64,000 bases of DNA from Actinomadura spongiicola (GCF_003432485.1 NZ_QVNQ01000009.1:186001-250000); one strand, 5' to 3'. Shown: positions 9,324-19,757, counted from the first letter of the stretch. Numbers and translations are program-made. The notes: generated by a model not told the origin, from the letters alone.

Positions 9324-9728
9324 ATGGACTCTTCCTCGGACCGGGCCGGCTATCGGGTGCAGATGGAGACTCGGCAATGGTTGATCATCGATGCCACGAT
9401 GGACAACGAGGTGATCACCGAGGCCCAGGAAGGCGACCCGAGGGGTGTGGTCGACCTCGGGTCCAGCATCCGCCAGGCCGGCTGGGATCAGATCCCGGGC
9501 TGGCCGCACGATGCGAAGGGCTTCGAGAGCTGGCCGGCTCCCGGCCAGAAAACGACGATGACCATGACTGGTGCCCAGTGGGAGCTTGTGCTGTCGGCAT
9601 TGGAGACCTGGTCGGCCGTCACTGCCGGCAGCGGCGATCCAGACAGCGCGGACGAGGTCCAGGAGGATCGAGCCATCATCGCGCTCATCCGAACTCAGCT
9701 GGCCGACCAGGGATGGTCACCCCGCTGA
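9324..9728 (+). CDS. Small protein of unknown function
   Basis: 134 residues. An acidic, Trp-rich protein with a core DNEVITEA, GVVDLGSSIRQAGWDQIPGW, ESWPAPGQ and MTGAQWELVLSALETWS, and an acidic C-terminal helix (DSADEVQEDRAIIALIRTQL). No signal peptide or membrane segment is seen. ATG 9324 is chosen; ATG 9363 (METRQW) is also possible and lies closer to the conserved part; neither has a strong ribosome site. A decayed paralogue lies at 7076-7330. Its neighbour on the other strand is an AraC relic, so the original unit was AraC plus this gene, divergently arranged. Function unknown; regulation by AraC is an inference. Confidence 0.6.
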   Translation: MDSSSDRAGYRVQMETRQWLIIDATMDNEVITEAQEGDPRGVVDLGSSIRQAGWDQIPGWPHDAKGFESWPAPGQKTTMTMTGAQWELVLSALETWSAVTAGSGDPDSADEVQEDRAIIALIRTQLADQGWSPR

Positions 9729-9990
9729 CCGAGCCGCCGAAGAGACCGCTCGGCCCGCTTCCCCTTCGCAGTCTGTGCTCCAGGTAATGCCGCATCGTCG
9801 CGACCATCACGGCGGGGACGCGGAACTACTCCACCGCTCGAACCTCGGCCCGGTTCGGTGTCCGTCGCCGCGGCAATTCATCGGACGACCCGGCGTGGAA
9901 CAGGGTGACCTCGACGGCCCGTAGTCGCGGAGTTCGCGTGGATGCCCGGCGAGGGTGACCGAGGTCCTGGTTATTCGTGCAGGTCAACCG

Positions 9991-11220
9991 CTAACGGATG
10001 GGGAGGTTGGTGAGGGTGCGGGCGATGACCAGGCGTTGGATTTCCGAGGTGCCCTCGAAGATGGTGAAGATCTTGGCGTCGCGGTGCATGCGTTCGACCG
10101 GGTAGTCGCGGGTGTAGCCGTTGCCGCCGAGGATCTGGACGGCCTCCTCGGTGACGTTCACGGCCATCTCGCTCGCCATGAGTTTCGCCATCGAGCCCTC
10201 GGCGTTCTCGAAGTCCTTGCCGGTGCGGGCCATCCACGCCGCGCGCCACACCATGAGGCGGGCGGCGTCCAGGCGGCATTTCATGTCGGCCAGTTTGAAC
10301 GCGACGGCCTGGAAGTCGCCGATCTTGCGGCCGAACTGTTCGCGTTCGCGGGCGTACCCGAGGGCATAGTCGTAGGCGGCGCGGCCGACGCCGAGGGCCA
10401 TCGCGCCGACGGCCGGGCGGGTCGTCTCGAACGTCTTCAGTGCGGCCTGTCCCTTGGCGCTCCTGCCCTCGCGGGTTCGCGCGACGCGCTCGTCGAACGC
10501 GTCCTTGCCGCCGATGATGTTGCGGCCGGGGAGGCGGACGTCGTCCAGGACGACCTCGGCGGTGTGGGAGGCGCGGATGCCGTGTTTCTTGAACTTCTGG
10601 CCCTGCCGCAGGCCCGGGGTGTTCGGCGGGACGATGAAGCTCCCCTGGCCGCGGCTGCCGAGTTCGGGGTGGACGGAGGCGACGACGATGTGGACGTCGG
10701 CGATGCCGCCGTTGGTCACCCAGGTCTTGGCGCCGTTCAGCACCCACTCGTCCTTCGCCTCGTCGTACACGGCGCGGGTGCGGATGGCGCCGATGTCGCT
10801 TCCGGCGTCGGGTTCGGAGGCGCAGAACGCGCCGAGGCGGACGTCGTCCGGGGTGCCGAACATCTGCGGGGCCCACTCGGCGACCTGTTCCTCCGTGCCG
10901 GTCGCGGCGACGGACGCGGCCGCGAGGCACGTGCCCACGATGGACAGGCCGATTCCGGCGTCGCCCCAGAACAGTTCCTCGAACGCCACCGGGATGCCGA
11001 GACCGGTCGGCTCCAACCACTGGGCGGCGAAGAAGTCGAGGGAGTAGAGGCCGATCTTGGACGCCTCCTGGATCAGCGGCCAGGGGGCCTCCTCGCGTTC
11101 GTCCCACTCCTGCGCGGCGGGACGGATGACGTCCCTGGCGAACTCGTGGACCCAGTCCCTGACCTCGCGGACGTCCTCGCTCGGCTCCAGCGAGAACGGC
11201 GTCGGCTCGGCACCCGTCAT
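9991..11220 (-). CDS. Acyl-CoA dehydrogenase
   Basis: 409 residues with the full family layout: N-terminal helical domain, central beta domain with FCASEPDAGSD and WVTNGG, then the C-terminal helical domain with YAREREQFGRKIGDFQAV, QILGGNGYTRDYPVERMHRDAKIFTIFEGTSEIQRLVIAR. The Glu in FEGTSE is the position of the catalytic base in this subfamily. The protein oxidises an acyl-CoA at the alpha-beta bond with FAD and passes electrons to ETF; chain length and branching cannot be told. ATG 11220 is preferred over upstream in-frame codons, which run into the GpgS gene. A palindrome at 11251-11265 sits in the probable promoter, suggesting control by a repressor. Confidence 0.9.
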   Translation of the reverse strand: MTGAEPTPFSLEPSEDVREVRDWVHEFARDVIRPAAQEWDEREEAPWPLIQEASKIGLYSLDFFAAQWLEPTGLGIPVAFEELFWGDAGIGLSIVGTCLAAASVAATGTEEQVAEWAPQMFGTPDDVRLGAFCASEPDAGSDIGAIRTRAVYDEAKDEWVLNGAKTWVTNGGIADVHIVVASVHPELGSRGQGSFIVPPNTPGLRQGQKFKKHGIRASHTAEVVLDDVRLPGRNIIGGKDAFDERVARTREGRSAKGQAALKTFETTRPAVGAMALGVGRAAYDYALGYAREREQFGRKIGDFQAVAFKLADMKCRLDAARLMVWRAAWMARTGKDFENAEGSMAKLMASEMAVNVTEEAVQILGGNGYTRDYPVERMHRDAKIFTIFEGTSEIQRLVIARTLTNLPIR

Positions 11221-11250
11221 GACTCGTCGACCCCTTTGTCCAACAACACT

Positions 11251-11265
11251 GTTACCAACGGTAGC
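11251..11265 (-). promoter_or_regulatory. Candidate operator upstream of acyl-CoA dehydrogenase
   Basis: The sequence GTTACCAACGGTAGC contains the inverted repeat TACC-AAC-GGTA, 31-45 bases before the start of the acyl-CoA dehydrogenase gene, where a TetR-type fatty acid regulator might bind. No such regulator gene is adjacent, so this rests on symmetry and position alone. Confidence 0.35.
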
Positions 11266-11272
11266 ACCACGG

Positions 11273-12256
11273 TCATCCGCGACCGGACGAGTACGAGCGC
11301 GCGGCCGTGTAGGCGGGGATCCCGACCATCGGGGGCCGTTCGCCGACGGCGACGTCGACGGTGCGGGCGTCGTGACCGTCCGGGCCACGGCGGAAACGGG
11401 TGAGCGCCGTCGCCGGGGCCTCCAGGGGGATCATCCGGCCGTGGCGTTCCAGCCGCGACCAGGCGGTCAGCATGATCTGGCCGGACATCGCGCCGAGCGC
11501 CTCGGTGGACTGGTGCGCGTGGACGCGGCGGCCGAGGTCGACCTGGGCGATGGCGTCCAGGCCGGAGTCCTGGAAGACGTCCAGGAGCAGGCCGAGCTCC
11601 ACTCCGTACCCCGTGACGAACGGGAGCCGTTCCAGCAGGCCGCGGCGCCCGGCGTACTCGCCGCCGAGCGGCTGCATCACTCCGGCCAGCAGCGGCCAGT
11701 GCAGGTTGATCAGCGGCCTGGCGACCAGTTCGGTGACGCGGCCGCCGCCGTCCTCGACGCGCCGGTCCCCGTCGATCAGCGGACGGTCGTAGCAGCCCTT
11801 GACGTAGCCGACGGACGGGTCGGTCAGCAGCGGCCCGAGCAGTCCCGTCACGTACGAGGAGGTGAACTCGCGCAGGTCGGCGTCCACGAAGACGATCAGG
11901 TCGCCGGAGGTGACGGCGAGGGACTTCCACAGCGCCTCGCCCTTGCCGGACATGCGGCCGTGCTCGGGCAGGACGTCGTCCTGCGCGACGACGACGGCGC
12001 CCGCGGCGGCGGCCACGGCCGCGGTCCGGTCGGCGGATCGGGAGTCGACCACGACGATCTCGTCCACCAGCGGGATCCGCTCGACCAGGTCGGTCCGTAC
12101 GGCCGCGACGATCGCGCCGACCGTCGCCTCCTCGTCGCGGGCGGGCAGCACGACGCTGATCCTGGTGTCGCTCTTGGCTGCGAGCAGCAGGCGCGGCGGC
12201 CAGTCCGCGGCCGTACTCGTGCGGCGGGCCGACCACGACGCGACCTCGGGCAGCAC
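11273..12256 (-). CDS. gpgS: Glucosyl-3-phosphoglycerate synthase
   Basis: 327 residues, GT81-type glycosyltransferase. Visible are the nucleotide-sugar binding start VVLPARDEEATVG, EIVVVDSRSADRT, the metal-binding FVDADLREFTSSYV (DxD-like) and the acceptor-side YVKGCYDRPL and FVTGYGVELGLLLDV. It transfers glucose from an NDP-glucose to 3-phosphoglycerate, the first step to glucosylglycerate and, in mycobacteria, methylglucose lipopolysaccharide. The GTG at 12256 is well supported by GGAGGAG five to six bases upstream. Length agrees with the family. No phosphatase partner gene lies next to it here. Confidence 0.88.
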   Translation of the reverse strand: MLPEVASWSARRTSTAADWPPRLLLAAKSDTRISVVLPARDEEATVGAIVAAVRTDLVERIPLVDEIVVVDSRSADRTAAVAAAAGAVVVAQDDVLPEHGRMSGKGEALWKSLAVTSGDLIVFVDADLREFTSSYVTGLLGPLLTDPSVGYVKGCYDRPLIDGDRRVEDGGGRVTELVARPLINLHWPLLAGVMQPLGGEYAGRRGLLERLPFVTGYGVELGLLLDVFQDSGLDAIAQVDLGRRVHAHQSTEALGAMSGQIMLTAWSRLERHGRMIPLEAPATALTRFRRGPDGHDARTVDVAVGERPPMVGIPAYTAARSYSSGRG

Positions 12257-12372
12257 GCGCTCTCCTCCCGTGCGGATCGTCCCGATTCGGACGTCCGTAA
12301 CCGGACGTCCTCCTCTAGGGAAGGAACGCCAGATCCTCCCAAAACATTCACCCGGGTGGTTTCACCGGGCGG

Positions 12373-13842
12373 TCATTCGGCCGCGTGCCGGTCCAGGAAC
12401 TCGTACACGTCCGCCTCGTCGACGCCGGGGAACGCGCCGGGCGGCAGGACGGACAGCACGTGCGAGTGCGCGCGGGCGGACGGCCAGGCCATGCCCTCCC
12501 ACCGGTCGGACAGCTCCTTGGGGGGCCGCTGACAGCAGTCGCCGTCCGGGCAGGACGACCGGCGGCGCCGGGTCGACTCGCGGCCGCGGAACCAGCGCGA
12601 GTCCTCGAACCGGACGCCCAACGTGATCGCGAAGTCGCGTTCATGGCTGGGGTCGATGTGCGACAGGCACCAGTACGTCCCGTTCGGGGTGTCGGTGTAC
12701 TGGTAGTAGACGGAGAACCGGTCGGCGGCGCCGAACACGTGCCGTCCGGCCCATTCGCGGCACATCCGCTGGCCCTCGATCGCGCCGTCCTCGTCCTGCG
12801 GGAAGGCGAGGCCGTCGTTGGCGTAGGCCTTGTAGATGGTGCCGTTCTCGTCGTTCTTGGTGAAGTGCAGTTGAAGGCCGAGATGGTGGGTCGCGACGTT
12901 GGTGAAGCGGTGCGCGGCCATCTCGTAGGAGACGGAGAAGACGTCCGCCAGGTCCTCCACGGACAGTTCCCGCGCGGCCTTGGCCTCCTCCAGGAACGGG
13001 ACGACGCTGCGTTCGGGCATCAGGATCGCGGCGCCGAAGTAGTTGGCCTCGACGCGCTGGCGCAGGAAGTCGGCGAAGTCGCGCGGCTGGTCGTGGTCGA
13101 GCGCGATGTGCCCGAGCGTCTGCAGCAGGATCGTCCGGGGGGTGTGCATGCCGAGCTGTTCGCGCTCCAGGTAGATGCGCCGGTTGCGCAGGTCGGTGAC
13201 GGACCGGACGGAGCGCGGCAGGTCCTGGACGTACTGGAGGCTGAAACCGAAGTGGCCGACCAGCGTCATCAGCAGCCCCTGCGACACCGCGCCGCGCCGG
13301 TAGCCGACGGAGTCGAGGGTCTGGGACGCGATCCGCTCGATGTCCGGGAAGTGGTTGCCCCGCTCGTGCATCTGGCGGCGCAGTTCGGCGTTGGCCTTGC
13401 GCGCCTCCTCGGGGCTCGCGGTCGGCTTGGTCCGGCTGCGGCGCAGTTCACCGTAGAGTGCCAGAATGTGCTCGATCGCCTCATTCGGCAGGCGTTTGCC
13501 CGCCTTGAGGTGTGACAGCCCGAGCGTCCGGTACAGCGGGTCGCGCTGCGCTTCCTCCAGCTCGATCTCCAGCTGTGCGCGGCGGCTCGGCGGCTGGCGG
13601 CGTAGCAGCTCCTCCACCGGGCATTCCAGCGCGGTGGCGAGGGACTGCAGCAGCGACAGCTTCGGCTCACGCCTGCCGTTCTCCAGCAGCGACAGCTGGG
13701 ACGGGGCGCGTCCGACGCGGGCGCCCAGCTCCGACAGCGTCATCCCGCGGGCGCGGCGCAGATGCCGGAGCCGCTGGCCGAACGTGACGAGATCCACGTC
13801 TCTCGTCAAGTTGAGGGGTTCTTCTGGCCGCAAGGTCGTCAC
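12373..13842 (-). CDS. ramB: RamB-like regulator of acetate/glyoxylate metabolism (XRE plus ScfR-type domains)
   Basis: 489 residues. An XRE helix-turn-helix (about 20-75: FGQRLRHLRRARGMTLSELG and SQLSLLENGRREPKL) is followed by a middle IrrE/ImmA-like domain and a C-terminal ScfR (short-chain fatty acyl transcriptional regulator) domain with cysteines (RRRSSCPDGDCCQRPP). This is the RamB layout. RamB in Corynebacterium and Mycobacterium binds in front of aceA and other acetate genes. Here it is divergent from isocitrate lyase with about 115 bases between starts, which strongly supports the name. The GTG at 13842 was chosen; an ATG at 13850 is out of frame and closes at once. Confidence 0.85.
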   Translation of the reverse strand: MTTLRPEEPLNLTRDVDLVTFGQRLRHLRRARGMTLSELGARVGRAPSQLSLLENGRREPKLSLLQSLATALECPVEELLRRQPPSRRAQLEIELEEAQRDPLYRTLGLSHLKAGKRLPNEAIEHILALYGELRRSRTKPTASPEEARKANAELRRQMHERGNHFPDIERIASQTLDSVGYRRGAVSQGLLMTLVGHFGFSLQYVQDLPRSVRSVTDLRNRRIYLEREQLGMHTPRTILLQTLGHIALDHDQPRDFADFLRQRVEANYFGAAILMPERSVVPFLEEAKAARELSVEDLADVFSVSYEMAAHRFTNVATHHLGLQLHFTKNDENGTIYKAYANDGLAFPQDEDGAIEGQRMCREWAGRHVFGAADRFSVYYQYTDTPNGTYWCLSHIDPSHERDFAITLGVRFEDSRWFRGRESTRRRRSSCPDGDCCQRPPKELSDRWEGMAWPSARAHSHVLSVLPPGAFPGVDEADVYEFLDRHAAE

Positions 13843-13877
13843 AGATTCATGATAGCGGAAATATCGCAGTTCTTCTG

Positions 13878-13891
13878 TAACCGACCGGTTA
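13878..13891. promoter_or_regulatory. Palindromic operator candidate in the ramB-aceA divergent promoter
   Basis: TAACCGACCGGTTA is a perfect 6-bp inverted repeat with a 2-base spacer (TAACCG-AC-CGGTTA), lying 36 bases before the ramB start and about 70 before aceA. It can reach both promoters. The symmetry resembles operators of TetR-like dimers rather than the AA/GNAAAGTTTGCAAA type known for RamB, so the binding protein is uncertain. Confidence 0.45.
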
Positions 13892-13958
13892 GTCGGAAGG
13901 TTTCGGTCGGGGCATAGTCGACCACAAGCACCCAGGGGACGACACGGAAGGGCATGTG

Positions 13959-15257
<1,299 letters not shown>

Positions 15258-15289
15258 CCTCCGGCCCTTCTGGCTCCTCTCCCGACGGA

Positions 15290-15317
15290 GGCCCCCGCGT
15301 CCACATCCGCGGGGGCC
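15290..15317 (+). terminator. Terminator after aceA
   Basis: A perfect 10-bp stem (GGCCCCCGCG with its complement) and an 8-base loop starts 33 bases after the aceA stop. It is followed by a short TT only. Confidence 0.7.
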
Positions 15318-15458
15318 TTCCGGGCTTCACGGCACGATCCGAGGTTCCGGCGCTGGAAGATCATTAATTTCGGCCACATCCGGCAATGTCCTCGACATCA
15401 GCCGGAATCAGGCGCATGGTTGGCGCGCTAGATGATCTTTCGAGGGAGAGGATCTCTG

Positions 15459-16982
15459 ATGGCGCGTCACTCCCGGAACGTTCCACGCCGGGCGACCCCC
15501 GGCCGAATGCTTCCGATCGCCGTCGCCGCCGTGAGCGTCGTGGCGCTCGCGCCCGCCGCGTCCGCCGCCGACCAGGGACGGGGACACGGCCAGCAAGGGC
15601 GTTTCACCCCTGGCGCCGACGGTGTCGGCGACCCCTACTTTCCGCTTGAGGGGAACGGCGGCTACGACGCTCTCCACTACTCGCTCGACCTGAGCTACGA
15701 CCCCGACCACGACCAGCTCGACGGGACGGTGACGATCACCGCGCGGGCCACGCAGAACCTGTCGAGCTTCAACCTGGACCTGTCCGGAATGGACGTCGAG
15801 CGGGTCAAGGTCGACGGGCGCAAGGCCGACTACAAGCGCCGCGGCCAGGAGCTGACCATCACGCCGCGCAAGGGCCTGAAGGAAGGGTCGCGGTTCAAGA
15901 CGACCGTCACGTACGGCGGCGTGCCGCAGACGATCGTCGGGTCGCCGATCGTGTTCGGGTCCCCGTACGGGTTCCTGCACACGCCCGACGGCGCGTTCGT
16001 CGGCGGCGAGCCGAACGGGCCCAGCACCTGGTTCCCCGTCAACGACCACCCGATCGACAAGGCGACCTACGACTACACCCTGACGGTCCCGGCGGGCCTC
16101 ACCGCCGTCGCCAACGGGCGGCTCACGTCGCACCACGGCGCCGTCACCTCGTTCAGCCGTCGTCAGGGCCGCACTCGCGCCGAGGTGTTCAAGTGGCGCG
16201 AGGACAGCCCGATGGCGAGCTACCTCACCACGATCGACATCGGGAAGTGGGAGGTCAAGGACGGCAAGACGCCCGGCGGTGTGCCGAACTACACCGCCGT
16301 CGACCCGGTCCTCCTGGCGAGCCAGCCGGACGCGGTGGACTTCTTCTACAACACCACCAGCCAGGTCACCGACGGCCTGGCGAAGATGTTCGGGCCCTAC
16401 CCGTTCAGCAGCACCGGCGCGATCGCCGACGACGCCCGCTTCAACGGGCAGCCGCTCGGCTTCTCGCTGGAGACCCAGAGCAAGCCGGTGTACTCGGCCG
16501 TCCGCAGCACCGGCACGATCGTCCATGAGCTGGCGCACCAGTGGTTCGGCGACTCGGTGTCGCCGAAGCAGTGGGACGACATCTGGTTGAACGAGAGCTT
16601 CGCGACGTGGGTCACCTGGTACTGGAACGAGAAGAACGGTGGCAGGTCCGCCGCCGAGCAGGCACGCGCGACCTACGACGCGCGGCCGTTCCCGGACCGT
16701 GAGGGCCGTCCGTTCTGGTCGGTCGTCCTCGGCGACCCCAAGCGCGACACGATGTTCAACGACCGCGTGTACAACGGCGGCGCCCTGATGGTCCAGTTCC
16801 TCCGCGAGAAGATCGGGGACGAGCACTTCCTGACCCTCCTGCGGACCTGGCTCAAGCAGCACAAGTACGGCAACGCCGAGACCAAGCAGTTCACCGACCT
16901 GGCCGAGAAGATCTCCGGTCAGGACCTGGACGCGTTCTTCAAGGACTGGCTCTACTCGCCCATCAAGCCCGACCTGCCGTAA
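15459..16982 (+). CDS. Secreted M1 family metallopeptidase (gluzincin)
   Basis: 507 residues. The signal peptide begins MARHSRNVPRRATPGR, followed by a hydrophobic core (MLPIAVAAVSVVALAPA) and cleavage near ASA-ADQ. The N-terminal beta domain of M1 peptidases follows. The zinc site is complete: HELAH at about 356-360 and the third ligand Glu 18 residues further in WLNESFATWV, with a GxMEN-equivalent region upstream (LGFSLETQS) in divergent form. ATG 15459 follows GAGGGAGAGGA and gives a proper signal sequence, so it is preferred over the ATG at 15432. Divergence at the GAMEN position leaves the aminopeptidase specificity open. A strong terminator follows. Confidence 0.88.
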   Translation: MARHSRNVPRRATPGRMLPIAVAAVSVVALAPAASAADQGRGHGQQGRFTPGADGVGDPYFPLEGNGGYDALHYSLDLSYDPDHDQLDGTVTITARATQNLSSFNLDLSGMDVERVKVDGRKADYKRRGQELTITPRKGLKEGSRFKTTVTYGGVPQTIVGSPIVFGSPYGFLHTPDGAFVGGEPNGPSTWFPVNDHPIDKATYDYTLTVPAGLTAVANGRLTSHHGAVTSFSRRQGRTRAEVFKWREDSPMASYLTTIDIGKWEVKDGKTPGGVPNYTAVDPVLLASQPDAVDFFYNTTSQVTDGLAKMFGPYPFSSTGAIADDARFNGQPLGFSLETQSKPVYSAVRSTGTIVHELAHQWFGDSVSPKQWDDIWLNESFATWVTWYWNEKNGGRSAAEQARATYDARPFPDREGRPFWSVVLGDPKRDTMFNDRVYNGGALMVQFLREKIGDEHFLTLLRTWLKQHKYGNAETKQFTDLAEKISGQDLDAFFKDWLYSPIKPDLP

Positions 16983-17000
16983 CACCGGCCGGAACGTGCC

Positions 17001-17027
17001 GGGCCCCGGGGGACTCCCCCGGGGCCC
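17001..17027 (+). terminator. Terminator after M1 peptidase
   Basis: A perfect 12-bp stem (GGGCCCCGGGGG and complement) with a 3-base loop, 18 bases after the peptidase stop, then GTTT. It separates the peptidase from the ABC transporter operon. Confidence 0.75.
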
Positions 17028-17097
17028 GTTTCCGTGTCGCCCTTTCTGTGGGAAATTACGTGGTGAGGACCGGCTCGCCTATTTAGGCTCTCGGCAA

Positions 17098-17886
17098 GTG
17101 GGTGTTCTTCCGTGGGTGTGGTGGTACGGCCTGCGCCGGCACGCGGCGTATCCGCTCGGGTCCGCCACCGAGGCTCTGACCAACACCGTCTTCGGCTTCA
17201 TGCGCGCTTACGTGTTGATCGCGCTGTGGCAGGTGCGTCCGTCCCTCGGCGGGTACGACGCGACCGACGCCGTCACCTTCTGCTTCATCACGCAGGCGCT
17301 GATCGGGCCCGTCCAGATCTTCGGCGGGATGGACCTGGCCGAGCGCATCCGCAACGGCGACATCGCGATCGACCTGCACCGGCCCGCCGGGTTGCAGGGC
17401 TGGTGGCTGGCCGACGACCTCGGCCGCGCGGCGGGGTCGCTGCTGCTGCGCGCCGGGCCGCCGCTGCTGGCCGGGGCGCTGGTGTTCCCGTTCCGCGCCC
17501 CGGCCCCCGAGAACGTCGCCGCGTTCGCGGTGGCCCTGCTCCTCGCGGTGACCGTGAGCTTCGCGCTGCGTTACCTGGTGGCGATGGGGATGTTCTGGCT
17601 GCGCGACGACCGCGGGTTGAACGCCGTCACGCTCGTGATGTCGCTGTTCTTCTCCGGGATGATCCTGCCGCTGGTCGTGTTCCCCGGGACGCTCGGCACC
17701 GTCGCGCGGACGCTGCCGTGGGCGGCCATGATCCAGGTGCCGGCGGACGTGTTCCTCGGCCGGTACGACGGCGTAGAACTGGTCGGCGCGCTGGCGTTCC
17801 AGGCGGCGTGGGCCGCCCTGCTGCTCGGGACGGGCGCGCTGGCGACACGGGCGGCGCGGCGGAAGCTGGTGGTGCACGGTGGCTGA
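17098..17886 (+). CDS. ABC-2 type permease subunit (DUF990-like), first of pair
   Basis: 262 residues with about six hydrophobic segments. The motif IRNGDIAIDLHRPAG before the second membrane pair matches the actinobacterial ABC-2 permeases of the DUF990 group, in which this loop contacts the ATPase. The GTG at 17098 (VGVLPWVWWYGLRRHAAYPLG) gives a family-like N-terminus; upstream codons overlap the terminator. It is the first gene of a three-gene exporter operon with the permease at 17931 and the ATPase at 18740. The substrate is unknown; such exporters often move lipids, peptides or antibiotics. Confidence 0.82.
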   Translation: MGVLPWVWWYGLRRHAAYPLGSATEALTNTVFGFMRAYVLIALWQVRPSLGGYDATDAVTFCFITQALIGPVQIFGGMDLAERIRNGDIAIDLHRPAGLQGWWLADDLGRAAGSLLLRAGPPLLAGALVFPFRAPAPENVAAFAVALLLAVTVSFALRYLVAMGMFWLRDDRGLNAVTLVMSLFFSGMILPLVVFPGTLGTVARTLPWAAMIQVPADVFLGRYDGVELVGALAFQAAWAALLLGTGALATRAARRKLVVHGG

Positions 17887-17930
17887 CGGCACGATCGACG
17901 GAACCGTGGCTCACGGCGTGGTGGCCTACG

Positions 17931-18734
17931 GTGATTGACGCGGGAAGGATGTACGGGCTGCTCGTCTGGACCTGGGTCCGGGCGGCAGCGCAGTATCCGG
18001 TGTCGATGGTGCTGCTGGCCCTCGCCACCGCCGTCGTCACGGGGCTGGACGCCGCCGCGATCGTGCTGCTGTTCTCGCAGGCGCCGCGCATCGCGGGATT
18101 CGGCTCGTCGGAGGTGCTGTTCCTCTACGGGACGTCCGCGCTGTCGTTCGGGATCTCCGACATCCTGTTCGGCACCACCGAGCGGCTCGGGTACCACGTG
18201 CGGCAGGGGACGCTCGACGCGATGCTGGTGCGCCCGGTGAGCCCGCTGATCCAGATCGCGACGGAGGAGTTCTCGCCGCGACGCTTCGGCAAGCTCGTCC
18301 CGGCGGCGGCGGCGCTCGCGTTCGCGCTGGCCCGGGTGGAGGTGGCGTGGACGCCGGGCCGCGTCGCGATGATCCCGGTCATGGTGCTGTCCGGCGCGGC
18401 GATCTTCGGGGCGCTGTGGGTGCTGACGGCGGCGGTGCAGTTCGTGATCGTCGACATCCACGGCGCGAGCAAGTCGCTCACCTACGGGGGCGGGTTCCTC
18501 ACCCAGTATCCGATGACCATGTTCGCCCGCGACTTCGTCCGCGGCGTGACGTTCGTCGTTCCGCTGGCGTTCGTCAACTGGCAGCCCGCGCTGTACGTCC
18601 TGGACCGTCCCGACCCGCTGGGGTTGCCGGGCGCGGCGCGGTTCGCGTCCCCGCTGGTCGCCGCGGCGCTGTGCGGGGCGGCGGCGCTGGCGTGGCGGGC
18701 GGGGTTGCGGCACTACCGATCGACAGGGAGCTGA
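17931..18734 (+). CDS. ABC-2 type permease subunit, second of pair
   Basis: 267 residues, about six transmembrane segments, with VRQGTLDAMLVRPVSPLIQIA as the counterpart of the first permease's conserved loop. The two permeases would form a heterodimer. GTG 17931 is the first in-frame start in the gap after the first permease; ATG 17949 (MYGLLVWTWV), directly after GGAAGG, is an alternative. Five bases separate its stop from the ATPase start, so the operon is tight. Confidence 0.8.
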   Translation: MIDAGRMYGLLVWTWVRAAAQYPVSMVLLALATAVVTGLDAAAIVLLFSQAPRIAGFGSSEVLFLYGTSALSFGISDILFGTTERLGYHVRQGTLDAMLVRPVSPLIQIATEEFSPRRFGKLVPAAAALAFALARVEVAWTPGRVAMIPVMVLSGAAIFGALWVLTAAVQFVIVDIHGASKSLTYGGGFLTQYPMTMFARDFVRGVTFVVPLAFVNWQPALYVLDRPDPLGLPGAARFASPLVAAALCGAAALAWRAGLRHYRSTGS

Positions 18735-18739
18735 GGCCG

Positions 18740-19726
18740 GTGACGATGATCGAAGCCGAGAACGTCGTGAAGTCGTTCACCGTGCGGTCCAGGTCGGGTC
18801 TCCTGCGGCGGACGCGGACGCCGCTGGTCGCGGTGGACGGGGTGTCGTTCACGGTCGCCAAGGGCGAGTTCGTCGGGTATCTCGGCCCGAACGGCGCCGG
18901 GAAGTCCACGACGATCAAGATGCTGACGGGGATCCTGACGGCGTCGTCGGGCACGCTGCGGGTGTGCGGGCTCGACCCGTCGCGGCGGCGCACCACGCTG
19001 GCCCGCCGGATCGGGGTGGTGTTCGGTCAGCGGACGACGCTGTGGTGGGACCTGCCGCTGCGCGACAGCCTCACGCTCGTCCGGCGGCTGTACCGGGTCG
19101 AGGCCGCGGCGCACCGGGAGCGGTTCGCCGAGCTGACGGCGCTGCTGGAGCTGGGGCCGTTCCTCGACACGCCGGTCCGGCAGCTCAGCCTGGGGCAGCG
19201 GATGCGCGGCGACCTCGCCGCCGCGCTGCTGCACGACCCGGAGCTGCTCGTCCTGGACGAGCCGACGATCGGCCTGGACGTGGTGAGCAAGGCGACCGTC
19301 CGCGATTTCCTGGAACGTATCAACGCCGAGCGCGGCACCACGATCCTGCTGACCACGCACGACCTCGGCGACATCGAGCGGCTGTGCCGCCGCGTCCTGA
19401 TCATCGACCATGGCCGGCTCGCCTACGACGGCGCCCTGGACGAGCTGCGCCGCACCGTGGACGCCGACCGGCTGCTGGTCGTCGAACTGGAACGGCCCGG
19501 TCCGCCGATCACGCTGGACGGCATCCAGGCGGAGCGGGTGGAGGGGCCGCGGCAGTGGCTGCGGCTGCCGCGCTCGGCGAACGCGGCTACGGTCGTGGCG
19601 GAGCTGACCCGCGTCCACCAGGTCCGCGACATCTCGCTGCGGGAGGCCGGGATCGAGGACGTGCTCGCCGCCCTCTACCGGGGCGACCGCGCGTACCGGC
19701 GCCCTGGACGTCCCGTGGCCCCGTGA
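18740..19726 (+). CDS. ABC transporter ATP-binding protein
   Basis: 328 residues. Walker A GPNGAGKS at 49-56, Q-loop GVVFGQRTTLWWDLPLRDSL, signature LSLGQRMR, Walker B LLVLDEPTIGLD and H-loop LLTTHDLGDI are all intact. The GQRTTLWWDLP segment is typical of ATPases paired with DUF990 permeases. About 90 residues after the nucleotide domain form the usual C-terminal extension of exporter ATPases. GTG 18740 starts five bases after the permease stop with GGAGCTGAGG nearby; ATG 18746 is a possible alternative. Confidence 0.9.
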   Translation: MTMIEAENVVKSFTVRSRSGLLRRTRTPLVAVDGVSFTVAKGEFVGYLGPNGAGKSTTIKMLTGILTASSGTLRVCGLDPSRRRTTLARRIGVVFGQRTTLWWDLPLRDSLTLVRRLYRVEAAAHRERFAELTALLELGPFLDTPVRQLSLGQRMRGDLAAALLHDPELLVLDEPTIGLDVVSKATVRDFLERINAERGTTILLTTHDLGDIERLCRRVLIIDHGRLAYDGALDELRRTVDADRLLVVELERPGPPITLDGIQAERVEGPRQWLRLPRSANAATVVAELTRVHQVRDISLREAGIEDVLAALYRGDRAYRRPGRPVAP

Positions 19727-19757
19727 CGAGCGGCTCCGGGAGAGGGGCGTCGCCCGG

